64,000 nt of DNA, taken from VXNE01 sp965208745. Lineage in GTDB: Bacteria > Pseudomonadota > Gammaproteobacteria > Pseudomonadales > Azotimanducaceae. Shown here in pieces: positions 1 to 7,700 of the stretch; position 1 is the first letter of the stretch; every line of letters begins with the position of its first letter. The notes under the pieces were generated by a model. That model saw only the letters and a program-made list of their open reading frames with translations, did no database searches and was not told where the DNA came from. Where the stretch lies: assembly GCA_965208745.1 (NCBI GenBank), contig CBDBPN010000004.1, positions 3,906,001 to 3,970,000 on the forward strand, written 5' to 3'. Position numbers and translations under genes: made by a program.

Positions 1-933
1 AGTTTCTCGCCCGGCTCGGAACCGCTCCCTTGGCGATACTCGATAGTGATTTCGCCGAGCCGGCGACTCGTTTTGGATGAGTCCCTGGTGGCGCACGAGA
101 GCAAGGTCCCGGTGTTTCGGGCCGCGTCGGCGCCGACTGGGGGTCATGCCCGCTGGCAAGTCCGAGCCGGCCCCGGAGAAGCGGAGCCCGTGTATGACCG
201 GCGTGCGCTCGAGGATCTGGACCCGGCGACCCCTCTGCTGGGCCAGCTGGGAACCCGGGACACGCAGTGCCGCTACTGCTGGCCCATCGCGAGGCAGCTT
301 CGAGACATCCAGCGACTGGACCCGGAGCCACAGGTGCTGCGACGGTACTCGAGCGCGCGCCCCGTCCTGCGGATGGGGGAGCATGGTGAAGACTTCGCGG
401 CGTTGGTCCAACACGCGTGCCTGGGGGCATCGAAGGACGACTACCTCGGCTGGTTGCGAGAACTTCGTCCCGAGGAGGTCGAGAACGTCGAGGCGCAAGC
501 CGGTGCGGCCAACGACCTGATGTTCGTGCTTTGCGAAGGAGGAATGCGCGTCCCCGCTCCGGTCCTCAGCGACGGGACACTCCGATTTGCCGCCATCGTG
601 GCGGCGTTTTTCCAGCCCGACATGCCTGACGTGATGATCCTCGAGGAAATCGAGAAGAGCCTCCACGCGAGCCGGTCGCGTTTGGTGGTGGAGTTGCTGC
701 GAAGGAACACGGAGGCGGGAAGGACACAGGTCATGGCGACGACGCACTCGCCGGCGGTCCTGTCGTGGGTGAAGGAGTCAGAGTACGGGACAACCTACCT
801 CTGCCGCCGCGACGAGTCGAACGGCGAGACCCGCGTGACGCCTCTGGCGGACATCCCCAACTTCCTGGATGTCGTCGGCACGCACTCCATAGCAGACCTG
901 CTGGTCGAGGGGTGGTTGGAAAGCGCGTCGTGA
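1..933 (+). CDS. ABC-type (AAA_21-like) ATPase, 5'-truncated by window edge
   Basis: The frame is open from the first base, so the GTG at 46 is probably internal and the true start lies outside the window. The visible 310 residues are the C-terminal part of an ABC/SMC-like ATPase: a signature-type segment LSDGTLRF (near visible residue 189), a Walker B strand VMILEEIEKSLH with two acidic residues (near 213), and a switch-histidine segment ATTHSP (near 246). The Walker A lysine is not visible. Stand-alone ATPases of this class (AAA_21/AAA_15, OLD-like) commonly act with a nuclease-like partner, and the next gene overlaps it by 4 bp, implying a two-gene functional unit. A role in phage defence or DNA maintenance is inference from that architecture. 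It is unlikely to be a transport ATPase because no permease is adjacent. Confidence 0.75.
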   Translation, partial: SFSPGSEPLPWRYSIVISPSRRLVLDESLVAHESKVPVFRAASAPTGGHARWQVRAGPGEAEPVYDRRALEDLDPATPLLGQLGTRDTQCRYCWPIARQLRDIQRLDPEPQVLRRYSSARPVLRMGEHGEDFAALVQHACLGASKDDYLGWLRELRPEEVENVEAQAGAANDLMFVLCEGGMRVPAPVLSDGTLRFAAIVAAFFQPDMPDVMILEEIEKSLHASRSRLVVELLRRNTEAGRTQVMATTHSPAVLSWVKESEYGTTYLCRRDESNGETRVTPLADIPNFLDVVGTHSIADLLVEGWLESAS

Positions 934-1490
934 GCTTGCGCGTGCTGGTGATTCCCGAGGACCCGACGCACAACGGATACATCCTCAAGCCGCTGGTCGA
1001 GATGCTGCTGTCCGCGGCCGGGAAGCCCACCGCGACCGTCGAGATTCTCGAGAATCCGAGGTTGGGTGGATTCGACGAGGCGTGCCACGCCATCCGTCAC
1101 GACCTCGCATCTCGGTACGGGTTCATGGATCTCTGGCTGTTCTTCCCGGATGCCGACCGGGCAACCCCGGCCGCGATGCGCGACCTGGAGCGTCGCCTGG
1201 ACGAAGCTGGAGTCAAGCTCCTTTGCTCTCCAGCGGAACCCGAACTGGAGGTATACGCGTGCGTGGCATACGCGGGCAAGAAGGGTGGATGTAAGGCCAT
1301 GCGTGAGCACCCGCGTTTCAAGGAACAAGTGTTCGGGCCGTTGCTGGAGAGGCATGGTCATCCGAACCGTCCGGGAGGGGGAAGGCGCGAGATGACCCGC
1401 GAGTCTATTCGCCGGAGATCCAGGCTCTTTGCCTACTGCCCTGAACTCGACCGATTACGACACCGGATTCAGGACAGCGTCTCGGGCTGA
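930..1490 (+). CDS. TOPRIM-like partner of the upstream ATPase (unknown family)
   Basis: The start is a GTG overlapping the stop of the ATPase gene (GTGA), the usual sign of translational coupling; an upstream extension in the same frame is antisense-like and unlikely. The 186-residue protein begins with a hydrophobic strand and acidic pair (VLVIPED, residues 5-11), followed by DLWLFFPDADR near residue 70 with a DxD motif, and CSPAEPELEVY near residue 100. This order of an acidic residue after strand 1, DxD after a later strand, and a downstream ExE is what TOPRIM-type nucleases paired with AAA ATPases show (OLD, DUF4276 and DUF4435-like proteins). I cannot assign the exact family. The C-terminal 50 residues are basic and may bind nucleic acid. 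Confidence 0.6.
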   Translation: MSLRVLVIPEDPTHNGYILKPLVEMLLSAAGKPTATVEILENPRLGGFDEACHAIRHDLASRYGFMDLWLFFPDADRATPAAMRDLERRLDEAGVKLLCSPAEPELEVYACVAYAGKKGGCKAMREHPRFKEQVFGPLLERHGHPNRPGGGRREMTRESIRRRSRLFAYCPELDRLRHRIQDSVSG

Positions 1491-1543
1491 GTCGTCGACC
1501 GTCCCTTCGCGATAGGCCGACACCAGGGTGGGGGAAGGGTAAG

Positions 1544-3178
1544 ATGCCCGTCCTTCGCGGCGCCCCAGGCCGCTGGCTGGAGAGCCACATGGACACGGGC
1601 CAGCGCGCCACCCTGGACGCCCCGGACCTCGGGACGCAACCTGTCTCGGTGACGCGCAAGATGGCGGCGGCCTTGCCGGAACTGCGTCGCGCGGCGGAGG
1701 CGAGCGGGCTCGCCATCCACCACCTCGGCGCCGGCTATCCGAACCCCGAAGTCACGGACCCCCGCGGATTCCTGGCCGATGAGGCCGCTTTCTGCGAGCA
1801 CCTGCGCGCGCGGGAGGGCATCAACGATCCGGACGCGCTCCCCGAGTTCCTGCGGGAGTCCTATGCGTACACGGACACGCTGGGGCCGGTCGGACCGCGG
1901 GAGTCCTTCGCGCGGGTCTACGGCGCGGACCGGGACGTCGAGATCGATCCGGCACGGCTGATTCCCACGGTCGGGGCGACCGGCGCCATCAGTCTCATGT
2001 GCTCCCTGTTCGAGCGGCCTGGCCGGCCGGTCGCGTACGTCACGGACGCGCCCACGTACGCGGGGTTCCTGGCGCGGGCGACGCTCTGCCGGCACGCTCG
2101 CATCATGAGCGTGGACATGGACGCGGAGGGGCCGGACCCGGAGCGTTTCGGGGCGGCGATTGCGGAGGCCCGGGCCGGGGGGTACTTCGTGCCGTTCTAC
2201 TACACGGTCCCCGACGGCCACAATCCGGCCGGCTTCTCGTTCAGCGCCCGCCGCCGGGACGCGATCATGGAGATCGCCCGGGACGAGGGCATCCTCATCG
2301 TCGAGGACGCTCCGTACGTCTACATCGGCTACGCACGGCCGGAGGACCGGCCGCGGCCGTTCGTCTCGCTGGACCCCGAACGGACGGTGCACCTGTTCAC
2401 GGGTTCCAAGATCGGCCTGCCCGGCCCGCGGGTCGGCTTCGTCTACTCGGAGGCGGAGTTGGCGATCGAGGGCGACCGCCGCGCACCGCTCACGGACCTG
2501 CTGCTCACCGAGGCGAGCGCGGACATCCTGTTCCACATGGACGCCGTGCTTCTCGATTCGCTTGGGGACGTGAACGGCAAGGCCGTCATCGACATCGGCT
2601 GCGGCGAAGGACGGTTCCCCCGCGCGCTGGCGGGCAGGGGCGCGTCGGTCACCGGGGTCGACCTCACGGCTGCCTTCATCGACCGCGCACGGGCCCTTGC
2701 CGTCGGTGGGGAGACCTGCCTGGTGGACGACGCCGAGACGCTCGCCCGGGTCCCGGACGCGGCGTTCGACCTCGCGGTCTCGTACATCGCGCTCGTCGAC
2801 CTGCTCGACTTCGCCGCCTCGACAGACGCGGCGTTCCGCGTCCTCCGACCCGGTGGCCGCTTCGTGGTCCGCAACATCCATCCGCTGCGCTCGTCGTTGC
2901 CGGACGCCTGGATCAGGCGCGGCAAGGACAAGCTGTTCTACCCTGTAGACGAGTACATGCGCGAGGGCCCGCGGGAGTGGTCGTGGTGGGACCGTCCGTT
3001 CATCAACGTGCATCGCCCGCTCTCGGTCTACGTGACCGCCTTCCTCGCGAGCGGTTTCACGCTCGAGGGCCTGCGCGAACCGACGCCCTCGGCCGACCAG
3101 CTCGCGGCGCACCCGACCTTCGACGACGAGTACCGCGCGCCGAACTTCATCCTGTACGTCCTGGGGAAGCCCGCGTGA
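1544..3178 (+). CDS. Chimeric class I aminotransferase / SAM methyltransferase
   Basis: Residues about 35-330 are a fold-type I PLP aminotransferase: VPDGHNPAG (222-230), the pyridine-binding Asp in VEDAPYVY (D255) and the Schiff-base lysine in GSKIGLPGPR (K289). The small C-terminal domain expected after this point is absent. From about residue 335 the chain is instead a class I SAM methyltransferase, with motif I VIDIGCGEGR (348-357) and a C-terminal region resembling small-molecule methyltransferases. The join falls near nucleotide 2540. This could be a natural fusion, a deletion joining two neighbouring genes, or a chimeric assembly; without its C-terminal domain the aminotransferase half is likely inactive. 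An ATG at 1589 with a GGAG site is an equally good start. The downstream membrane-protein gene overlaps the stop by 4 bp. Confidence 0.75.
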   Translation: MPVLRGAPGRWLESHMDTGQRATLDAPDLGTQPVSVTRKMAAALPELRRAAEASGLAIHHLGAGYPNPEVTDPRGFLADEAAFCEHLRAREGINDPDALPEFLRESYAYTDTLGPVGPRESFARVYGADRDVEIDPARLIPTVGATGAISLMCSLFERPGRPVAYVTDAPTYAGFLARATLCRHARIMSVDMDAEGPDPERFGAAIAEARAGGYFVPFYYTVPDGHNPAGFSFSARRRDAIMEIARDEGILIVEDAPYVYIGYARPEDRPRPFVSLDPERTVHLFTGSKIGLPGPRVGFVYSEAELAIEGDRRAPLTDLLLTEASADILFHMDAVLLDSLGDVNGKAVIDIGCGEGRFPRALAGRGASVTGVDLTAAFIDRARALAVGGETCLVDDAETLARVPDAAFDLAVSYIALVDLLDFAASTDAAFRVLRPGGRFVVRNIHPLRSSLPDAWIRRGKDKLFYPVDEYMREGPREWSWWDRPFINVHRPLSVYVTAFLASGFTLEGLREPTPSADQLAAHPTFDDEYRAPNFILYVLGKPA

Positions 3179-4470
3179 CCGCCGGCCCGCGTCCTGGACC
3201 GGTTGCCCCGGGCGAACGCATCGAGGCCCTCGATGTCCTGCGCGGCTTCGCGCTGCTCGGCGTCCTGCTGCTCAACATCATCGGGTTCGGGCTGCCGTTC
3301 GTTTCCTACCTGAACCCGGCCGCCGACGGCGCAACGGAGGGCGTGAACTTCGGGGTGTACGTCACCGTGGACGTCTTTTTCGAAGGGGCGCTGCGGGCGC
3401 TCTTCTCGATGCTGTTCGGCGCCGGGGTGTGCCTGTTCGCCGAGGGCCGGGGCGCGGGACCGTACTACCGGCGTCAGCTTCTGCTGCTGCTCTTCGGGCT
3501 GTTCGACGCGTTCGTGCTGCTCTGGATCGGCGACATCCTGGTGCCGTACGCCCTTGCCGGACTCGTTCTGTACTTTGCCCGCAACCGGCGCCCGCGCACG
3601 CTCTACATCGCGTCGGGCGTGGTCTTCACGTACCTGGCGCTGCTTTACGCCCTCATCCTGGTGTCGCTGGGCGTGCTGGCCGAACAGGTCGGCGAGATCC
3701 AGGCGCGGGTCGCGGTGGGCGAGGCCGTGACGGCGGCGGAGCGGGGGCTGCTCGCCCAGTACGCCGAAATGTCGTTCACCGTCCATCCGCCGCCGCAGGA
3801 ACTCGCGCGCGAAATCGCGTCGTGGCGGGGGACGTACGCGGAGTCCTTCGCCGCCAATGCCGCCGGGCTGCTCGGTTCGACCTATCCGACGAACCTGCCG
3901 CTGGTCGTGTTCTGGGATGCGCTGGCCGGAATGCTGCTCGGGATGGCGCTGTTCAAGGGCGGCGTCCTGCAGGCGAGGCGGTCGCCACGTTTCTACGCCG
4001 TCCTGGCGGCGGCGGGCCTCGCCGTCGGTCTTGCCGTCAACGTGGCGGAGGTCGGCCTGCGGGCGGGCACGGGCTTTGACACGCAGTGGCTGCCGAGCTT
4101 CTCGTCGCCGCTCTACGACGTGGGACGCATCGCGATGGGACTCGGGTACCTGGGGCTCGTGATGCTCGTCTGCCAGCGCGCGCTATGGGTGGCGGTCCGA
4201 CGGGCACTGTCCGCCGTTGGCCGCATGGCGCTGACGAACTACCTCATGCAGAGTCTCATCTGCCTGTTCGTGTTCCACGAGATCGGGCTTGGGTGGTGGA
4301 ACGAACTCGAGCGCTACGAGCTCTACTTCGTGGTCGCCGCCGTGTGGGCGTTCCAGGTGGCGGTGAGCCGATGGTGGATGGACCGCTATCGCTTCGGGCC
4401 GATGGAGTGGCTGTGGCGGGCGCTTACCTACGGGCGACTGCCGCGGAACGCGTTGGGCACGGAGGGCTGA
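3175..4470 (+). CDS. DUF418 (YeiB-type) multipass membrane protein
   Basis: The GTG start overlaps the stop of the preceding gene (GTGA). The 431-residue protein opens with ERIEALDVLRGFALLGVLL, the hallmark N-terminus of the DUF418/YeiB family, and has about nine hydrophobic segments across its length. The C-terminal third contains GRMALTNYLMQSL, the conserved core of the DUF418 domain, and ends with YRFGPMEWLWRALTYG, also typical of the family. YeiB-like proteins are inner-membrane proteins related to acyltransferase-3-like folds, but their substrate is unknown. Coupling to the upstream methyltransferase module may be functional or may only reflect operon packing. Family assignment is secure; function is not. 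Confidence 0.9.
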   Translation: MTAGPRPGPVAPGERIEALDVLRGFALLGVLLLNIIGFGLPFVSYLNPAADGATEGVNFGVYVTVDVFFEGALRALFSMLFGAGVCLFAEGRGAGPYYRRQLLLLLFGLFDAFVLLWIGDILVPYALAGLVLYFARNRRPRTLYIASGVVFTYLALLYALILVSLGVLAEQVGEIQARVAVGEAVTAAERGLLAQYAEMSFTVHPPPQELAREIASWRGTYAESFAANAAGLLGSTYPTNLPLVVFWDALAGMLLGMALFKGGVLQARRSPRFYAVLAAAGLAVGLAVNVAEVGLRAGTGFDTQWLPSFSSPLYDVGRIAMGLGYLGLVMLVCQRALWVAVRRALSAVGRMALTNYLMQSLICLFVFHEIGLGWWNELERYELYFVVAAVWAFQVAVSRWWMDRYRFGPMEWLWRALTYGRLPRNALGTEG

Positions 4471-4483
4471 CCGGCGTTCTCCT

Positions 4484-5299
4484 TCAGTGCGCGGCGCCCT
4501 GGTCCTCTCCGGCCGGCGCCCCGTTGTCGGACGCGCCGAGCGCGCGCAACTGGGCGGGAATGTCTTCGCCGACGGGAGCGGTCAGCCCGCCGATGACGTA
4601 GTCGAGGTAGCGGATCAGGTACTGACGCTCCGTCTGCGGGGACCACTGCCAGTCACCCTGCTGGGTGATGCGGAACACCTTGGAACGCACCCACTGCCCG
4701 GCGAATGCCTCGGTTCGGAAGAACAGCCACCGCTGCTCGAAGACCTCATCCGGCAACTCGGGGAGCTTCCGCCGTACGGCGTCCTTGAGCAGGTCGAGGT
4801 GCGGGTCCTTGATGACCGCCAGGGACGCGCGGAGATGCTCGTCGTTGCTGGTGGCGAGCTGGAACGAGAAGCCCTGCGCCCGGGCGCCCCACGGGAAGTC
4901 GAACACGGTCATCTTGAAGGGCCAGAGGCCGACGACGAGCAGCTCCCGCAGCGGCGCGTCTCGCTCGATGGCTTCGGCCAGCCGCTCGCGGCCTGGCCGC
5001 CACACGCGATCGTCCAGGAACTCGAGGATGGCGTCGATCAGCCCCGCCTTGTTCCGGAAGTGGTAGTGCACCGCCGCGGTGTTCGCGGAGCCCGATTCCG
5101 CGCTGATGCGGCGCAGCGTGACCGTGTCGATGCCCTCGGTGGCGAAGAGGCGCAGGGCGGTCTTGATGATCCGGTCGCGGGTGTTGCCGGTCGGGCGCCG
5201 GCTCGTGGATGTCGTTGCCTTGTCGGACAGAACTCGGCTCCTGGCCAGGCCTGATGCGTCGCGGATGGGGAGTGTGTCGGACCAGGGAGCCCGCGGCAA
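4484..5299 (-). CDS. TetR-family transcriptional regulator
   Basis: Residues about 40-90 form a TetR DNA-binding domain (DRIIKTALRLFATEGIDTVT, then AAVHYHFRNKAGLIDAIL), with the usual NKxGL motif at the end of the recognition helix region. The remaining 180 residues are helical and should hold the ligand pocket and dimer interface. The start is uncertain: TTG at 5299 is the only start codon before the DNA-binding domain in this frame. The gene is divergent from a TonB-dependent receptor, and a perfect 16-bp palindrome lies between them, so it probably represses the receptor and perhaps itself. The ligand is unknown; a substrate of the receptor is the simplest guess. Confidence 0.9.
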   Translation of the reverse strand: MPRAPWSDTLPIRDASGLARSRVLSDKATTSTSRRPTGNTRDRIIKTALRLFATEGIDTVTLRRISAESGSANTAAVHYHFRNKAGLIDAILEFLDDRVWRPGRERLAEAIERDAPLRELLVVGLWPFKMTVFDFPWGARAQGFSFQLATSNDEHLRASLAVIKDPHLDLLKDAVRRKLPELPDEVFEQRWLFFRTEAFAGQWVRSKVFRITQQGDWQWSPQTERQYLIRYLDYVIGGLTAPVGEDIPAQLRALGASDNGAPAGEDQGAAH

Positions 5300-5317
5300 G
5301 GGCCGGGGGCAGCTAAC

Positions 5318-5333
5318 TAAAGCACTTGCTTTA
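5318..5333. promoter_or_regulatory. Perfect 16-bp palindrome, probable TetR operator
   Basis: TAAAGCA-CT-TGCTTTA is a perfect inverted repeat of 7-bp arms with a 2-bp centre, located between the divergent TetR and TonB-receptor genes. Its size and symmetry suit a TetR dimer. It is AT-rich in a GC-rich neighbourhood and overlaps the proposed -35 element of the receptor promoter, so binding would block that promoter. Confidence 0.65.
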
Positions 5334-5353
5334 CGGCGGCGGCTGCGTACAGT
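5326..5353 (+). promoter_or_regulatory. Putative sigma70-type promoter of the TonB receptor
   Basis: TTGCTT (5326-5331) and TACAGT (5348-5353) are separated by 16 bp and lie about 40 bp before the receptor start. The -35 box is contained in the right half of the palindrome, which gives a simple repression model. The match to consensus is moderate and no transcript data are available. Confidence 0.4.
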
Positions 5354-5389
5354 CGTCTGGAGGTGAGCGGAACGAGTGGGGGGAGCACC

Positions 5390-7663
5390 GTGTCCAAGCC
5401 GGAAACTGACTCAGTGGCGGGCCTTGCGAGGCCGCTGGTGGCATTCCTCGCGGCGGTCCTGTGCCTCGGCACCGCCCCGGCGGCGGCCCAGGGCGTGCTC
5501 AGCTCCATGTACGACCTCGAGCGGGTCGAGGTGCTGCGCGGACCGCAGGGCACCCTGTACGGACGCAACTCCATCGGCGGGGCCATCAACTACGTCAACA
5601 AGCGCCCCGAGTGGGAGTTCGGGGCGGGCGCGCTGGCGGAAGTCGCGAGCTACAACGGACGGCGCGTGAACGGCTTCGTCACCGGCCCGATCAACGACCG
5701 GTTCGCCTTCCGCCTGACCGGGGAGTGGCAGGAGACCGACGGCCAGCAGGAGAACATCTCGGGGCCCGACCTCGGCGCGAAGGGCGACTACAACATCGCC
5801 CCGCAGCTCGCCTTCCGCAACGACCGCTGGGACGTCAACGTGCGCTACAGCACGTTCGAGCAGGACGCGCGCAGCGAGGTGCGCGTGCCCGTGCGCTACC
5901 CCCGCACGGACGTCGAATTCCACCCCAACCCCATCGACGGGGCGCCGAGCGGCGAGCGGAACCTCTACTACAAGTACCCGCGCCAGCAGCCGCCATCCAC
6001 CTCGGGCGGCGACCTCAGGAACCGCGTGGACCTGAACGAGGCCGGCAGCACGGAGGTCTCGCGCGACGCCGTCACGCTGCACGTCGACTACGAGATCTCC
6101 GACAACCTGCGCGTCAAGTACATCTACGGCGACTCGGAGCTGACGCTCGGGCTCCTGCAGCAGGACTTCGACCAGACGAGCCTGACCGGCAGCGCGGCCG
6201 ACCCCTTCCTGTCGTCCAACGCCGGGGTGCCGTTCCAGGACATCCGCATCGACTTCGTCTACGACGTGTTTCTCACGACCCAGGAACTGCAGGTGGCCTT
6301 CGACACGGATCGCTGGAGCGGGCTGGTGGGCGTGTACCACCTGGACGAGGAGTACGAGAGCGACATCAACATCTTCGACGTCGCCAACCGCACCGTGCAC
6401 ACGGCGACCAACGACGTCTGGCTCGCCACGCTGGGGGTCCGGTTCGAGGACATCTTCGGCGGCGATCGCCTCTACATCCGGCCGGACCAGACGGCGTGGA
6501 TCTCGCCGCACGTCCCCGATGGGTCGAGCCGCTGGTACTACGCGCCGACGCTCAGGACGACCCGGTCGCAGGCGGTGTTCGGCCAGGCGACCTATAGCTT
6601 CAACGAGCGCTGGCGCATCACGGCCGGGATCCGCTACACCGAGGACGAGAAGAAGTTCCTCCAGGACGAGGATCACGTCGTCATTGACTTCGACCCGATC
6701 GGCGTGCTGCTCGGCGACGGCAGCGACCCGACGCGGGTGGCGCCGGCGGTCTACAACCGCATCACGCCGCGCCTCGTGCAGGACTTCTCGAAGGTCACGG
6801 GCAACGTCTCGCTCGAGTACACCACGGCCGACGACCAGTTGATCTACGGCCGTGTCGCGACCGGGTATCGTTCGGGCGGTCCGGTCATCGACCGTCCACC
6901 GCCCTTCGACCGCTACGACGACGAGGAACTCATCTCCTACGAGGTGGGCTACAAGGGCGACCTGTTCGAGGACCGGGTGCGCCTCCTGGTGGCGGGTTTC
7001 ATCTATGACTTCGGCCAGTACCAGCAGATCATCCGGCTGCGCGAACTGGATCCCGTCCCGCGCAACTTCACGGTGATCGACAACCTGCCGGACACCACGA
7101 TGATGGGCATCGAGGTCGAGGCCACGGTCAACGTGACGGAGCGTTTCCGCCTCAGCGGGTTCTACGCCTACCAGACCTCGGAACTCGGCCCCGTGATGAT
7201 CCCGGACCGGCTCGACCCGAACCAGCAGTTCGACGCGGTGACCTACACAAGCCCTGCCACCGGCATGGAGACGGTCGCCTATCTCGAGCGCGAGGTGGAC
7301 CTCGAGGACAACGAGCTGCCCAACATGCCGAACCACAAGTGGTCGATCACGGCGGACTACGTGCACGAGATGGGCAGCCGCGGACGGCTGTTCGCGAGCA
7401 CCAGCTTCTCGTTCACGGACGAGCGCTTCAACCGCATCCACAACATTCCCTACGACGTGCTCGACAGCTTCAACCGGTGGGACGCCAAGCTGTCGTGGGA
7501 GTCGGCTTCGGGCAAGCGCGCCGTGACACTCTTCGTGGAGAATATCCAGGACGAGATCGGCATCATGGAACTTGAGTCGAACGGCTGGAGCGATGGCTAC
7601 TACCAGGACGCGACGCTCACCGATCCGCGGTTCTGGGGATTGACGGTGCGTTGGGACAGTTGA
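5390..7663 (+). CDS. TonB-dependent receptor lacking the first part of its plug domain
   Basis: The chosen GTG has a strong GGGGGGAG ribosome-binding site 5 bp upstream; the in-frame GTG at 5363 sits directly on its GGAGG and is poorer. Residues 1-35 are a signal peptide (hydrophobic LVAFLAAVLCLG, cleavage near AAAQ). The mature chain then begins almost at once with YDLERVEVLRGPQGTLYGRN (41-60), which is the END of a plug domain. About 100 residues normally preceding it, including the TonB box and the first plug strands, are missing. The long beta-barrel follows, with TonB-receptor C-terminal features. The protein resembles receptors of the large RGPQGTLYGRN class used for diverse organic substrates. 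Without a TonB box, energised transport seems doubtful. Expression is probably controlled by the divergent TetR gene. Confidence 0.88.
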   Translation: MSKPETDSVAGLARPLVAFLAAVLCLGTAPAAAQGVLSSMYDLERVEVLRGPQGTLYGRNSIGGAINYVNKRPEWEFGAGALAEVASYNGRRVNGFVTGPINDRFAFRLTGEWQETDGQQENISGPDLGAKGDYNIAPQLAFRNDRWDVNVRYSTFEQDARSEVRVPVRYPRTDVEFHPNPIDGAPSGERNLYYKYPRQQPPSTSGGDLRNRVDLNEAGSTEVSRDAVTLHVDYEISDNLRVKYIYGDSELTLGLLQQDFDQTSLTGSAADPFLSSNAGVPFQDIRIDFVYDVFLTTQELQVAFDTDRWSGLVGVYHLDEEYESDINIFDVANRTVHTATNDVWLATLGVRFEDIFGGDRLYIRPDQTAWISPHVPDGSSRWYYAPTLRTTRSQAVFGQATYSFNERWRITAGIRYTEDEKKFLQDEDHVVIDFDPIGVLLGDGSDPTRVAPAVYNRITPRLVQDFSKVTGNVSLEYTTADDQLIYGRVATGYRSGGPVIDRPPPFDRYDDEELISYEVGYKGDLFEDRVRLLVAGFIYDFGQYQQIIRLRELDPVPRNFTVIDNLPDTTMMGIEVEATVNVTERFRLSGFYAYQTSELGPVMIPDRLDPNQQFDAVTYTSPATGMETVAYLEREVDLEDNELPNMPNHKWSITADYVHEMGSRGRLFASTSFSFTDERFNRIHNIPYDVLDSFNRWDAKLSWESASGKRAVTLFVENIQDEIGIMELESNGWSDGYYQDATLTDPRFWGLTVRWDS

Positions 7664-7700
7664 CCGGCGACGGCTCCATCGGGGGTACGGGAAAGGCGGA

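Noticed and set aside
1469..3112. Leftward open frame of 547 codons
   Set aside because: It is antisense to the aminotransferase-methyltransferase gene and is dominated by Arg/Val/Asp as expected for a GC-rich shadow.
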